From NCBI GenBank assembly GCA_945877515.1, contig CAMCSE010000008.1:1-55188 (forward strand): a DNA stretch of 55,188 bases, given 5' to 3'. Each line of letters starts with the position of its first letter. The stretch's first letter is position 1. A model generated the notes under the pieces. It was not told the DNA's origin. It made no database searches and worked only from the letters and a program-made list of their open reading frames with translations. Shown piece by piece: positions 26,460 to 35,732 of the stretch. A program made the translations under genes and the position numbers. The stretch is from an uncultured Clostridia bacterium. Its GTDB lineage: Bacteria; Bacillota; Clostridia; Oscillospirales; Oscillospiraceae.

Positions 26460-27899
26460 TTAATATGCCACGCCCCAGTAGATATCGGTGGTGGCGGGCT
26501 TGCCGCACATGACGCACTTGCCGGCGGTACCGGACTGCTTGAGGGGCATGCAGCGGCTGGAAACACCGGCCTTCTCTTTCATGGCCAGTTCGCACTCCAG
26601 GCTGCCGCACCACTTGGTGCGGGCAAAACCGCCCTTACCCTCGGCCATGGCCTTGACCTCCTGCCAGTCGGTCATATCGAAGGTGTTCTCCTCCAGATTC
26701 CTGGCGGCCATGTTGTAGAGGTTGTCGTGAACCTCCTGCAGCAGGCCCTTGACCCGCTCCTCCAACTCCGCCAGCGGCACAAACACCTTCTCGCCGGTGT
26801 CGCGGCGCGCGATGCAGCACTGCTCCTTCTCCATATCCTTGGGGCCGATCTCCACGCGCAGGGGTACGCCCTTCATCTCATACTGGGCGAACTTCCAGCC
26901 GGCAGACTGGTCGCTGTCATCCATGGATACACGGATACCGGCAGCGGTCAGGCGGTCCTTCAAAGCGGCGGCGGCATCCAGCACGCCGGGCTTATGCTGG
27001 GCAATGGGGATCACCACCACCTGCGTGGGGGCGATGACAGGGGGCAGCACCAGACCGTGATTATCGCTGTGGGTCATGATGATGGCGCCGATCAAGCGGG
27101 TGGAGGCGCCCCACGAGGTCTGGAAGGGATACTGTAAGGTGTTGTCCCGTCCGGTAAAGGTCACGTCGTAGGCCCGGGAGAACTTGTCCCCGAAATAGTG
27201 ACTGGTGCCGGATTGGAGGGCCTTGTGGTCCTTCATCATGCACTCGATGGTATAGGTGGCCTCAGCGCCGGCAAATTTCTCCTTGTCGGTCTTGCGGCCC
27301 TTCACCACCGGCATGGCCAGCGCGTTTTTGCACACGTCGGCGTAGCAGTTCAGCTGCTGCTCCGTTTCCGCCATGGCCTCCTCGGCGGTCTCATGGATGG
27401 TGTGACCCTCCTGCCACCAGAACTCACGGCTGCGCAGGAAGGGGCGGGTGGTCTTTTCCCAGCGGATGACGCTGCACCACTGGTTGTACAGCATGGGCAG
27501 CTCACGCCAGCTGTGCAGCACATGGGCCCAGTGATCGCAGAACATGGTCTCAGAGGTGGGCCGGAAAGCCAGACGCTCCTCCAGCTTTTCGCTGCCGCCG
27601 TGGGTGATCCACGCCACCTCGGGGGCGAAGCCCTGCACCAGTTCGCCTTCCTTCTTCAGCAGGCTCTCCGGGATCAGCACGGGCATCGCCACATTGACGT
27701 GACCTGTCTTTTTGAATTCATTGTCCATGTACTTCTGGATATTCTCCCAGATGGCGTAGCCATAAGGGCGCAAGATCAAAAAGCCCTTGACGCTGGCATA
27801 GTCCACCAGTTCCGCCTTCAGGCAGATATCGGTGTACCATTTGGTAAAATCCTCCTCCATGGGAGTGATCGCTTCCACATTTCTCTGATCCTTAGCCAT
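26460..27899 (-). CDS. proS: Proline--tRNA ligase (short archaeal/eukaryote-like type)
   Basis: WYTDICLKAELVDYASVKGFLILRPYGYAIWENIQ; RPTSETMFCDHWAHVLHSWRELPMLYNQW. Confidence 0.95.
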   Translation of the reverse strand: MAKDQRNVEAITPMEEDFTKWYTDICLKAELVDYASVKGFLILRPYGYAIWENIQKYMDNEFKKTGHVNVAMPVLIPESLLKKEGELVQGFAPEVAWITHGGSEKLEERLAFRPTSETMFCDHWAHVLHSWRELPMLYNQWCSVIRWEKTTRPFLRSREFWWQEGHTIHETAEEAMAETEQQLNCYADVCKNALAMPVVKGRKTDKEKFAGAEATYTIECMMKDHKALQSGTSHYFGDKFSRAYDVTFTGRDNTLQYPFQTSWGASTRLIGAIIMTHSDNHGLVLPPVIAPTQVVVIPIAQHKPGVLDAAAALKDRLTAAGIRVSMDDSDQSAGWKFAQYEMKGVPLRVEIGPKDMEKEQCCIARRDTGEKVFVPLAELEERVKGLLQEVHDNLYNMAARNLEENTFDMTDWQEVKAMAEGKGGFARTKWCGSLECELAMKEKAGVSSRCMPLKQSGTAGKCVMCGKPATTDIYWGVAY

Positions 27900-28015
27900 A
27901 ATGTATAACCTCAATTCCCGCGGCAACGCGCGTTATTCTCGAAAATTTATTGTATCGGGAAAAGTACTGCTTGTCAAGATTCAGCGCAAGATCACCGCCG
28001 CTCTGTTTTCTGTCC

Positions 28016-29290
28016 TTATTCAATCTCTGTGTCCGGCGTCTGCACGGCGGTGCCGCCGTCCAGGCCGAAGTCATCGGCGGCGGTGGCGGTATCCCGCCGC
28101 AGCATGGTCTCCATCACCCGGATATCGCTGTCGATATCCATGGCGGCATCCCGGTACAGTTCGTCCAGCTGATGCTCGAACCCGGCAATGATGTTGTCCA
28201 TGGTCTCCTCGATCCGCACCTTGGCCTGATCCAGATTCTGACCGCTGACGCCTGTCTCCTCAAAGTCGGCATAGCTGTCCAGCAGCTTCTGGGTAGTGGG
28301 CAGGTAATAGTTCAGGAAGGTATTGGCCTTGTTCTTTTTGGCCGGCTCCTCCCGGATCACCTTGAAGATCTGACCGGTAATGGCCTCCAGCCGGTGGATC
28401 TTGGCGGTAAGCACCGGATCGTCAATGCGGTCGTTAGCCCGGCGGATCGCCTGCAGCATGCTCTCATAGCCCTCTTTTCCCTGCGGTGCAGCCGCTTCCG
28501 CAGCAGCGGCTGTCTGCTTCTGTGCGGCGGCCCGCTTGGCGGCAAAATAGTCATCGGCTGCCTCCTGTGAACGGAACAGTATATCATTGCCCCGGTCCAG
28601 ATAGGCAGTGGGGCCCCACATGCCCTTTTCGATCATCAGTTCCAGATCCCGCTCAGCCTTGCTTTCCCGCACATTGGCGGCCTTCATCAAATGGGACAGC
28701 GGGATCACATCCCGCGTTCCGGCGCATGCCAGGTACTTGGAAAAGCGGCGCATCCTCTTTTTCATAACGCCGCCGCCGATCAGCAGCGCCAAGCCGCCTG
28801 CCAGCAGTCCCGTGGGGTAGAACAGCTGCCGCAGGAAGTACCACCATTCGTTGTATTCGATGGCATAGCCCAGCCAGTTTCCCACTGCCCCCAGCATGGC
28901 TACGCCGCCCAGCGCTGCCAGTATGATACCGATGGTCTTCATGACTTTGGCACCTTTGTCAGAAAGTTGGGGCGTCTGGGTGACCTTTTTCACGGCACTC
29001 TGCTTGCCTGTTTGTGTTTTCCGGGTCTGCTGCTTCTGCTGCTCCTGCCGCATCTCCTGTGCCTTGGAACGCAGATGCTCCGCCGTGTCGGACACCACTT
29101 TCTTCGTCCGCTGGGGGTTATCGCTGAGTTTCTTGATCAGCAGGATCAGGCCCACCGGCCACGCCACCAGAAACATAATGCCGATCAGCAGCCACGCGCC
29201 GAAATCATTGTCGTGATTCCCGCCGCCGTTCTGTCCACCGGAATACGGCCGCTGCTCCGGCCGGAAGTTGTCGTTATCCTCAAATGTCAT
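28016..29290 (-). CDS. XpaC-like membrane protein (5-bromo-4-chloroindolyl phosphate hydrolysis family)
   Basis: Several TMs, then YLACAGTRDVIPLSHLMKAANVRESKAERDLELMIEKGMWGPTAYLDRGNDILFRS and helical C-terminus. Confidence 0.7.
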   Translation of the reverse strand: MTFEDNDNFRPEQRPYSGGQNGGGNHDNDFGAWLLIGIMFLVAWPVGLILLIKKLSDNPQRTKKVVSDTAEHLRSKAQEMRQEQQKQQTRKTQTGKQSAVKKVTQTPQLSDKGAKVMKTIGIILAALGGVAMLGAVGNWLGYAIEYNEWWYFLRQLFYPTGLLAGGLALLIGGGVMKKRMRRFSKYLACAGTRDVIPLSHLMKAANVRESKAERDLELMIEKGMWGPTAYLDRGNDILFRSQEAADDYFAAKRAAAQKQTAAAAEAAAPQGKEGYESMLQAIRRANDRIDDPVLTAKIHRLEAITGQIFKVIREEPAKKNKANTFLNYYLPTTQKLLDSYADFEETGVSGQNLDQAKVRIEETMDNIIAGFEHQLDELYRDAAMDIDSDIRVMETMLRRDTATAADDFGLDGGTAVQTPDTEIE

Positions 29291-29502
29291 TGCGCCTTTT
29301 CCCCCTTGTGCTGCAATTTCCGCTTGTTCCCCTTCTCGTCCACGATCCAGGTATGCTCCAGATGGTCCCGGAGGCTGCCCAGGATCGCCTCCTTGTACTC
29401 CAGCCGCAGTGCTTCCCGCTCGGCTTCCTCCTCCACAGTCAGGCCGTCAGTCTTAGCTTTGCGAGCCAGCTCGTTGATGCGGTCAATTTTTTCCTGCTTC
29501 AT
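29287..29502 (-). CDS. DUF896 (YnzC-like) small protein
   Basis: KIDRINELARKAKTDGLTVEEEAEREALRLEYKEAILGSLRDHLEHTWIVDEKGNKRKL. Confidence 0.92.
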   Translation of the reverse strand: MKQEKIDRINELARKAKTDGLTVEEEAEREALRLEYKEAILGSLRDHLEHTWIVDEKGNKRKLQHKGEKAQ

Positions 29503-31255
29503 GGTGATATTCCCCCAGATTCTGTGTATGATACAGCCGGGCATATACGCCCTGCCGCGCCAGCAATTCCTCATGGCTGCCCTGCTCGGTAATGCAGCCC
29601 TCCTGCACCACCAGAATACGGTCCGCGCCGCGGATGGTGCTGAGCCGGTGGGCGATGATCAGTGTGGTACGCCCCTTGGCCAGCATATCAAAGGCGTGCT
29701 GGATCTTGGCCTCGGTAACGCTGTCCAGCGCCGAGGTGGCCTCGTCCAGGATCAGGAGGGGCGGGTCCTTCAGAAAGACACGGGCAATGGCCACCCGCTG
29801 CTTCTGTCCGCCGGAGAGCAAAGTGCCCCGTTCGCCCACATAGGTGTCAAACCCCTGCGGCATGGCCAGAATATCGTCGTAGATCTCCGCCCGCTTCGCC
29901 GCGGCTTCCACCTCCTCGTCGGTGGCGTCAGGCCGCCCGTAGCGGATATTCTCCCGCACGGTGTCGGCAAACAGGAACACATCCTGCTGCACCACGCCCA
30001 CGGCCCGCCGCAGATCGGCCAGCCGCAGCCGCCGCACATCCACGCCGTCGATGTCGATCTCACCCTCCGTCACGTCGTAAAACCGCGGGATCAGCTGGCA
30101 AAGGGTGGATTTTCCGCCGCCGGAAGGCCCTACCACAGCCACCGTCTCGCCCACCGCCACATGCAGGTCCACATGGTGCAGTACTTCCTCTGCCCCGTCG
30201 TAGGTAAAGCTGACATCCTTAACATCCACAGCACCCCGAACATGTTCCATCGCCACAGCATCCGGCGCGTCGGCAATGGTGGGTTCGGTGCTCATCAGCT
30301 CAATAAACCGGTGCAGTCCGGCAAATCCGTTGGAGAACAGCTCGGCAAAGTTGGCCAGCTTACGCACCGGGGTAATGAATGTGGTGATATACAGGCTGAA
30401 GGTGATCAGATCCACATAGTCCATCCGTTCTCCCATAATGAGCCAGCCGCCTCCGGCGATCACCGCTACGTTCAGCAGTGTCACGAACAGCTCCATGGTG
30501 GCGTTGAACCGCCCCATCTCCTTATGGAATCCCCGCTTGGCGGTCTTGAAGGTTTCGTTGGCACAGTCGAACCGCTGCTGCTGGATGGTCTCGTTGCCAA
30601 AGGCCTTGACGGTCCGGATGCCGCTGAGACCGGATTCGATCTCGGCGTTGATGGCGCCGGTTTTCTGCTTGGCGGCAACGGAAGCACGGCTCATTCCGCC
30701 CCGCAGCAGCATCAGCACCACCAGAAACACCGGGATGATGGCCATCACGATCAGTGCCATGCGCCATTCGATGGTGAACATCACGGCCAGCGCACCCACG
30801 ATGGTGATGACGGAGATGGTCAGATCCTCCGGTCCGTGATGGGCCAGTTCCGTCAGCTCAAAAAGATCGGTGGTCAGCCGGCTCATCAGCTGCCCTGTGC
30901 GGTTGCGGTCATAAAAATCGAAGCCCAGCATCTGCATATGATGGAACAGGTCTCTCCGGATATCCGCCTCCACCCGGATGCCGAAAGTATGCCCCCAGTA
31001 GGTCACAATGTAGTACAGTACCGCCCGCAGCACAAAGGCCAGCGCCACGACTGCCATCACCACAAAGAACACACGGTAGTTTTTCTCCGGCAGCCATTGA
31101 TACAGCGCTGTCCGGGATACCAGCGGAAACGCCAGATCCACCAGCGCGATCAAAATCGCGCACCCCATATCCAGTGAAAACAGCTTCCAATGGGGCTTGA
31201 AATAGCTTAAAAAGATCCGCAGCGGACTGCGGGTACGATAGTCCTGCGTCGTCAT
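29483..31255 (-). CDS. ABC transporter, fused permease/ATP-binding (exporter type)
   Basis: 590 aa; VGPSGGGKSTLCQLI, LLSGGQKQRVAIARVFLKDPPLLILDEATSALDS. Confidence 0.93.
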   Translation of the reverse strand: MTTQDYRTRSPLRIFLSYFKPHWKLFSLDMGCAILIALVDLAFPLVSRTALYQWLPEKNYRVFFVVMAVVALAFVLRAVLYYIVTYWGHTFGIRVEADIRRDLFHHMQMLGFDFYDRNRTGQLMSRLTTDLFELTELAHHGPEDLTISVITIVGALAVMFTIEWRMALIVMAIIPVFLVVLMLLRGGMSRASVAAKQKTGAINAEIESGLSGIRTVKAFGNETIQQQRFDCANETFKTAKRGFHKEMGRFNATMELFVTLLNVAVIAGGGWLIMGERMDYVDLITFSLYITTFITPVRKLANFAELFSNGFAGLHRFIELMSTEPTIADAPDAVAMEHVRGAVDVKDVSFTYDGAEEVLHHVDLHVAVGETVAVVGPSGGGKSTLCQLIPRFYDVTEGEIDIDGVDVRRLRLADLRRAVGVVQQDVFLFADTVRENIRYGRPDATDEEVEAAAKRAEIYDDILAMPQGFDTYVGERGTLLSGGQKQRVAIARVFLKDPPLLILDEATSALDSVTEAKIQHAFDMLAKGRTTLIIAHRLSTIRGADRILVVQEGCITEQGSHEELLARQGVYARLYHTQNLGEYHHEAGKN

Positions 31256-31382
31256 GTTTCTTTTCCTTTTCTGATGATAATCTTCCAGTTTCTGATTATA
31301 TCACACTCCCGCAGCGTTGACAAGGCGGTCGGAATGAGAAAAGCAGCGGCAATGCCGCTGCTTTTCATGGTCGCTATTCACA

Positions 31383-32351
31383 TCAGTTGACGCGGACAAG
31401 GATCTCCACGGTTCCGCTTCCCACCTTAGCCGTAATTACGGTGCTCTTCCCACCGGAGACACCCTTTACTGTACCGCTGTTAGAGACCGTTGCAATGCTG
31501 CTGTCCTTGCTGCTCCAGGTTACCGTACCGCTGACGCCTTCAACCGTCAGGTCGATGGACTCTCCGCTGCCTACCGTCAGGTCGAACTGGCCACTGGGAT
31601 TCTTGCTCAAGGAGCCATATATCGTCTTAACCGTCGCATCCTTCAGCGTCGTCCCCGTGCCCGTATTGGTATTGGTGTTCGTATTGGTATTGGTATTCGT
31701 ATTTGTGTTAGTGTTGGTGTTCGTGTTCGTATTGGTGTTGGTATTGGTGTTCGTGTTTGTATTGGTGTTGGTATTGGTGTTTGTGTTGCTGTCGGCGTTC
31801 TCCTTGACAGTGATGGCGCAGGCTGCACTCTCCTCACCGCAGGTGACGGTCACCACAGCGCTGCCCTCGGCTATGGCGGTCACAGTGCCGTCATCGGCAA
31901 CCTTCAGCACGCCGGAATCACTGGTGATCCACTGATAGGTCTCGCCGCTGCCGCCGGTAGCCGTCAGCTTCTCCGTTGCGCCGGGCGCCATGATCAGCGT
32001 CAGATGATTCAGCTTCAGCTCCGTAGTCTCCGGCTGATCGTCCTTATCATTGTCCGGCGGCGTGACTACCTGCTGCTGATTGTCCGGCGTGCTGTCCGGC
32101 TCCTTCCCGCCGAACCACCCCTTGATGGTATCGCCGGCAAAGGTCCATACCAAAACAGCCGCCAGCAGCACCAGCACCAGCACCAGCACGGGGCCGATCA
32201 CACTGGGGGTCTTTTTCTTTTTCTCCACCTGCCGGTGACCCCGCTTTTTCACTTTACCGTTGTAGTACTCCTCATCTTCGGCGCAAAACGGGCACGTTTT
32301 ATAGCTGTCAGAGAACATTTCTCCGCATTTTTTACACTTGATCAGACTCAT
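31383..32351 (-). CDS. Zinc-ribbon/TM protein with two extracytoplasmic BIG2-like domains joined by an (Asn-Thr)n linker
   Basis: CKKCGEMFSDSYKTCPFC, TM, LTLIMAPGATEKLTATGGSGETYQWITSDSGVLKVADDGTVTAIAEGSAVVTV, (NT)n, VSGTVTWSSKDSSIATVSNSGTVKGVSGGKSTVITA; start 32351 preceded by GGAGG. Confidence 0.85.
   Translation of the reverse strand: MSLIKCKKCGEMFSDSYKTCPFCAEDEEYYNGKVKKRGHRQVEKKKKTPSVIGPVLVLVLVLLAAVLVWTFAGDTIKGWFGGKEPDSTPDNQQQVVTPPDNDKDDQPETTELKLNHLTLIMAPGATEKLTATGGSGETYQWITSDSGVLKVADDGTVTAIAEGSAVVTVTCGEESAACAITVKENADSNTNTNTNTNTNTNTNTNTNTNTNTNTNTNTNTNTNTNTNTNTGTGTTLKDATVKTIYGSLSKNPSGQFDLTVGSGESIDLTVEGVSGTVTWSSKDSSIATVSNSGTVKGVSGGKSTVITAKVGSGTVEILVRVN
31663..31788 (-). repeat. 21 x 6-bp tandem repeat encoding Asn-Thr dipeptides
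   Basis: Uninterrupted (+ strand GTRTTN) units counted base by base. Confidence 0.97.
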
Positions 32352-32524
32352 GTTGCTGTTTCCTCCAAAGGACATACTCTTGATAATACTTTTACATGAT
32401 ACCCCAAAAGCAATCGTCCCGTCAACTGAAATTGCTGGAAATTCACCGTTTTTTTACATCTTTTCTTGCTTTTCACGGAATGGCTTTTTATAATAAAGGG
32501 GAAGAATATAGGGGAGGGATCCCA

Positions 32525-33139
32525 ATGAACACCATTTTCATCGGCATCGCCGGCGGCACCGGTTCCGGCAAAACCACACTGACGGAGCACCTGGCCCGGC
32601 GCTTCGGCAGCGATATCAGCGTGGTCCATCACGACAATTACTATAAGCGGCAGAACTGCTCCTTCGCGGAGCGCTGCCGGCAGAATTACGACCACCCTGA
32701 CGCCTTTGATACCGAGCTGATGATCGCCGATCTGCAGGCGCTGAAGCGGGGCGAGCCCATTCACTGCCCCGTCTACGATTACGCCATCCACAACCGTACT
32801 GATGAAACGGTGGAGATCCAGCCCACCAAGGTGGTAATCGTGGAGGGGATCCTGATCTTTCAGAACAAGGCCCTGCGGGATCTGCTGGACATTAAGATCT
32901 TTGTGGAGACCGATGCCGACGTGCGCATCCTGCGCCGCGCCCTGCGGGACGTGGAGGAGCGGGGCCGCTCACTGGAATCCGTGGTGACCCAATACCTGAC
33001 CACCGTCAAGCCTATGCACGAGCAGTTCGTGGAACCCACCCGTAAGTATGCCGATATCATCGTGCTGGAGGGCGGCCATAATCTTGTGGCGCTGGATATG
33101 ATCATGCAACGCATCGCCAGCCATATCGCGGAGAATTGA
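32525..33139 (+). CDS. udk: Uridine kinase
   Basis: IGIAGGTGSGKTTLTEHLARRFG...DNYYKRQ...NYDHPDAFDTELMIADLQAL...CPVYDY. Confidence 0.95.
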   Translation: MNTIFIGIAGGTGSGKTTLTEHLARRFGSDISVVHHDNYYKRQNCSFAERCRQNYDHPDAFDTELMIADLQALKRGEPIHCPVYDYAIHNRTDETVEIQPTKVVIVEGILIFQNKALRDLLDIKIFVETDADVRILRRALRDVEERGRSLESVVTQYLTTVKPMHEQFVEPTRKYADIIVLEGGHNLVALDMIMQRIASHIAEN

Positions 33140-33141
33140 CC

Positions 33142-33885
33142 ATGCTCTTACCTATCCTCGGCACTCTCTCCCTGCTGGGAGTCGTATACTTTCTTTTGCC
33201 GCTGGCCATCGGCGTGTGCCACGTCGGCATGTTCTGGCCGGCGGCGCTGCTGCTGCTGGCGGCGCTGTACTGTTTTTTTCCCAAGCTGTTCCGCCGCTTC
33301 CCCAAATGGCTGAAGGCCATACTGATCACCGGCGTCAGCATCGTATCGGTCGTGGCGGCGATAGTGCTGACCGCCATGGGTCTTGCCGCTGCTAATCGTC
33401 CGCAGGCGGACAACGCGCCCAACACCGTGGTGCTGCTGGGCTGTCAGGTCTATCATGGCAAACCCAGCCTGATGCTGCAGGGCCGGATCGAAGCTGCCTA
33501 TGACTATCTGACCGCTCATCCCAACGCCGTGTGCATCACTACCGGCGGACTGGACAGACACAGCGAGCCCTTTACCGAGGCCGGCTGCGCCGCCCGGGAG
33601 CTGATCGCCATGGGCATCGCCCCGGAACGCATCTACGCCGAGGAGAAATCCTTCGACACCCGGGAGAACCTTCAATTCGCCGCCGCCATCATTCGGGAAC
33701 ACGGGCTGGACACCCATGTGGCCATCGCCAGCGATAATTTTCACCAGCTGCGGGGGCAGCTGTTTGCCAGGCAGGCCGGTCTTGATCCCAAATCTGCCGG
33801 ATGCTTCAGCCCCTGGTTCCTTGGTGCAGGCTATGCCTGTCGGGAAGTCGTGGGAGTTTTGGCGGCGTTGGCCGGCATTTCTTAA
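33142..33885 (+). CDS. YdcF/SanA-like DUF218 membrane protein
   Basis: Three N-terminal TMs; NTVVLLGCQVYHGKPSLMLQGRIEAAYDYL...TTGG...IYAEEKSFDTRENL. Confidence 0.88.
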   Translation: MLLPILGTLSLLGVVYFLLPLAIGVCHVGMFWPAALLLLAALYCFFPKLFRRFPKWLKAILITGVSIVSVVAAIVLTAMGLAAANRPQADNAPNTVVLLGCQVYHGKPSLMLQGRIEAAYDYLTAHPNAVCITTGGLDRHSEPFTEAGCAARELIAMGIAPERIYAEEKSFDTRENLQFAAAIIREHGLDTHVAIASDNFHQLRGQLFARQAGLDPKSAGCFSPWFLGAGYACREVVGVLAALAGIS

Positions 33886-33901
33886 ATAAATACTCATTCA
33901 G

Positions 33902-33934
33902 AAAATCCGACATCTTTTTTGATGTCGGATTTTT
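33902..33934 (+). terminator. Terminator after ydcF-like gene
   Basis: AAAATCCGACATC/GATGTCGGATTTTT. Confidence 0.85.
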
Positions 33935-33998
33935 ATATGGCATATGCCCCGTCAGACAGCGACACAGTCCGATGAAAAGCAGCTTGCTTCGACAGCTG

Positions 33999-34604
33999 TC
34001 ACAGCTTTTTCAGCGCCACCGGTTCCCCCACCTGCAAAGCATAGTGATAGATCCGGGCGCTGTCCTCGATATACTGGGCGCGGGTACGGGCCTCATTGAG
34101 GTCCCTGCCTACCGCCAATACGCCGTGGTTGTTCAGCAAACAGCCGCCGCGTCCATCCTTCAGGCAGGGCACGGCGTTCTCTCCCACCGCAAAGGTGCCG
34201 GGGGTCGCGTATTCGGCACAGGTCACATCGCCTCCCAAAAACATCATGGTTTCGATCAGCACCGCCGGAATGGGCTTGTGCACCACCGCAAAGGCCGTGG
34301 CATATGGGGAATGGGTGTGAAAGATGGCCCTGATCTCCGGATACGCCCGATACACCGCCGCGTGCATCCGCCACTCGCTGGACGGCCGCAATTCCCCCTC
34401 CAACACTTTGCCGTCCAGATCGCACCGCACGATATCCATGGGCCGCATGACCGTATAGCGTACCGACGTAGGGGTGATCAGCATGGTGCCGTCCCCCAGC
34501 GCCACACTGAGGTTGCCGCTGGTGCCGGTAAACAACCCCTCATGAAGGGACTCCAGACACACATCTATCATTTCCTGCCGCAATTCCTTGTGGGAATACT
34601 CCAT
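33999..34604 (-). CDS. Class II aldolase (FucA/AraD-like)
   Basis: GTSGNLSVALGDGTMLITPTS; EWRMHAAVYRAYPEIRAIFHTHSPYATAFA; NNHGVLAVG. Confidence 0.93.
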   Translation of the reverse strand: MEYSHKELRQEMIDVCLESLHEGLFTGTSGNLSVALGDGTMLITPTSVRYTVMRPMDIVRCDLDGKVLEGELRPSSEWRMHAAVYRAYPEIRAIFHTHSPYATAFAVVHKPIPAVLIETMMFLGGDVTCAEYATPGTFAVGENAVPCLKDGRGGCLLNNHGVLAVGRDLNEARTRAQYIEDSARIYHYALQVGEPVALKKL

Positions 34605-34643
34605 TTTACCGCCCTCCGCAATACAAAATAATCATTTAGTAAT

Positions 34644-35711
34644 TCAGATGACCATTTCATAGGGGCCCAACCGGCTGACCTCCAGATACTTTTTTAACTC
34701 ATAGGGAGAATAGATGCCCAGATCCGTCACCACACCGGTAATCAGCTGAGGCGGCGTAATATCGAAGGCGGGATAATACCCCTTCACCCCATCGGCAGCG
34801 GTCTTGACACCCATGGCCTCCAGCGTATCCTTGGGATCGCGCATCTCGATGTGAACGCTGTCCACAGTAGGATGCCCCTTGTCGGGGATACCGCTGATAT
34901 ACACCGGCACCCCCAGATAATTGGCGGCAATCGCGATCTGAAAAGTCCCCACCTTGTTGGCTACATAGCCGTCGCAGCAGATGGCGTCGGCGGCGCAGGT
35001 GAACACGTCCACATGCTCCTGCTGCATCACATAGGCCGGCATGTTGTCGGTGATCACCGTCACATCGAAGCCCATATCACGGCACACGGTCGCCGTCAGC
35101 CGCGCCCCCTGAAAATAGGGCCGTGTCTCCGGGCAGAACAGGCGGATGGTCTTGCCCCGCTCCCGGCACTCCTTCAGCATCATGGCCACAATGGTCTCGC
35201 CGAAGCACTGGGTCATGACGGTGCCGTTATCGGGAAACTTGTCCACCAGATGCTTGGCCATCTGTCCCACCCGGGAATAGCGGCGGTTGTTGGCCTCCAC
35301 CGTATAGTCCCGGATGGCCAGCGCCACGTCGCTCACACCTCGGGAAATGGCCGCCTTGGCCGCCTCAAGGCAGCCGCCGCAGATCAGCTGCATCCGCCCC
35401 ACGGTGGTAGGCCGGGCGTGGGAAATGGTTTCCGCGGCCCGTTCCAGATAGGCCACCTGCTGCGCCGCCGGCAGCTCCCGGCACTCATAGGCTGCCAGCG
35501 CCATACCCATAGCGGCGGCGGTGAACGGCCCTGTGGACTGGGTCACCATATCCGTCAGCGCCTGTGTCACCTCCACGTGGGTACGGCAGGTAACGAACTC
35601 CACCCGCCGGGGATATACCCGCCTGTCAAGGATACGCACCTCACCGGCATCGTACCACGCCACATTTTCATACTGCATCATAAAGGCAAGGCCCTTGTCC
35701 GCTCTCTCCAT
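34644..35711 (-). CDS. MtnA-like sugar-1-phosphate isomerase (eIF2B-related), divergent
   Basis: FCPETRPYFQGARLTATVCRDMGFDVTVITDNMPAYVMQ; ADAICCDGYVANKVGTFQIAIAA. Confidence 0.85.
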   Translation of the reverse strand: MERADKGLAFMMQYENVAWYDAGEVRILDRRVYPRRVEFVTCRTHVEVTQALTDMVTQSTGPFTAAAMGMALAAYECRELPAAQQVAYLERAAETISHARPTTVGRMQLICGGCLEAAKAAISRGVSDVALAIRDYTVEANNRRYSRVGQMAKHLVDKFPDNGTVMTQCFGETIVAMMLKECRERGKTIRLFCPETRPYFQGARLTATVCRDMGFDVTVITDNMPAYVMQQEHVDVFTCAADAICCDGYVANKVGTFQIAIAANYLGVPVYISGIPDKGHPTVDSVHIEMRDPKDTLEAMGVKTAADGVKGYYPAFDITPPQLITGVVTDLGIYSPYELKKYLEVSRLGPYEMVI

Positions 35712-35732
35712 TTCTCGCTTCTCCTACCTCTC

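Noticed and set aside
26439-27908. Two plus-strand ORFs opposite proS
   Set aside because: Antisense shadows; proS is conserved along the full length.
27900-28015. T-box leader upstream of proS
   Set aside because: Looked for the AGGGTGGNACCGCG motif on the minus strand and did not find it; gap is too short.
31663-31788. CRISPR-like array
   Set aside because: Units are 6 bp and contiguous with no spacers; coding tandem repeat.
31387-31935. Plus-strand ORF with VLVFVLVL repeats (looks like a membrane protein)
   Set aside because: It is the reverse complement of the Asn-Thr repeat; repeat translation, not a gene.
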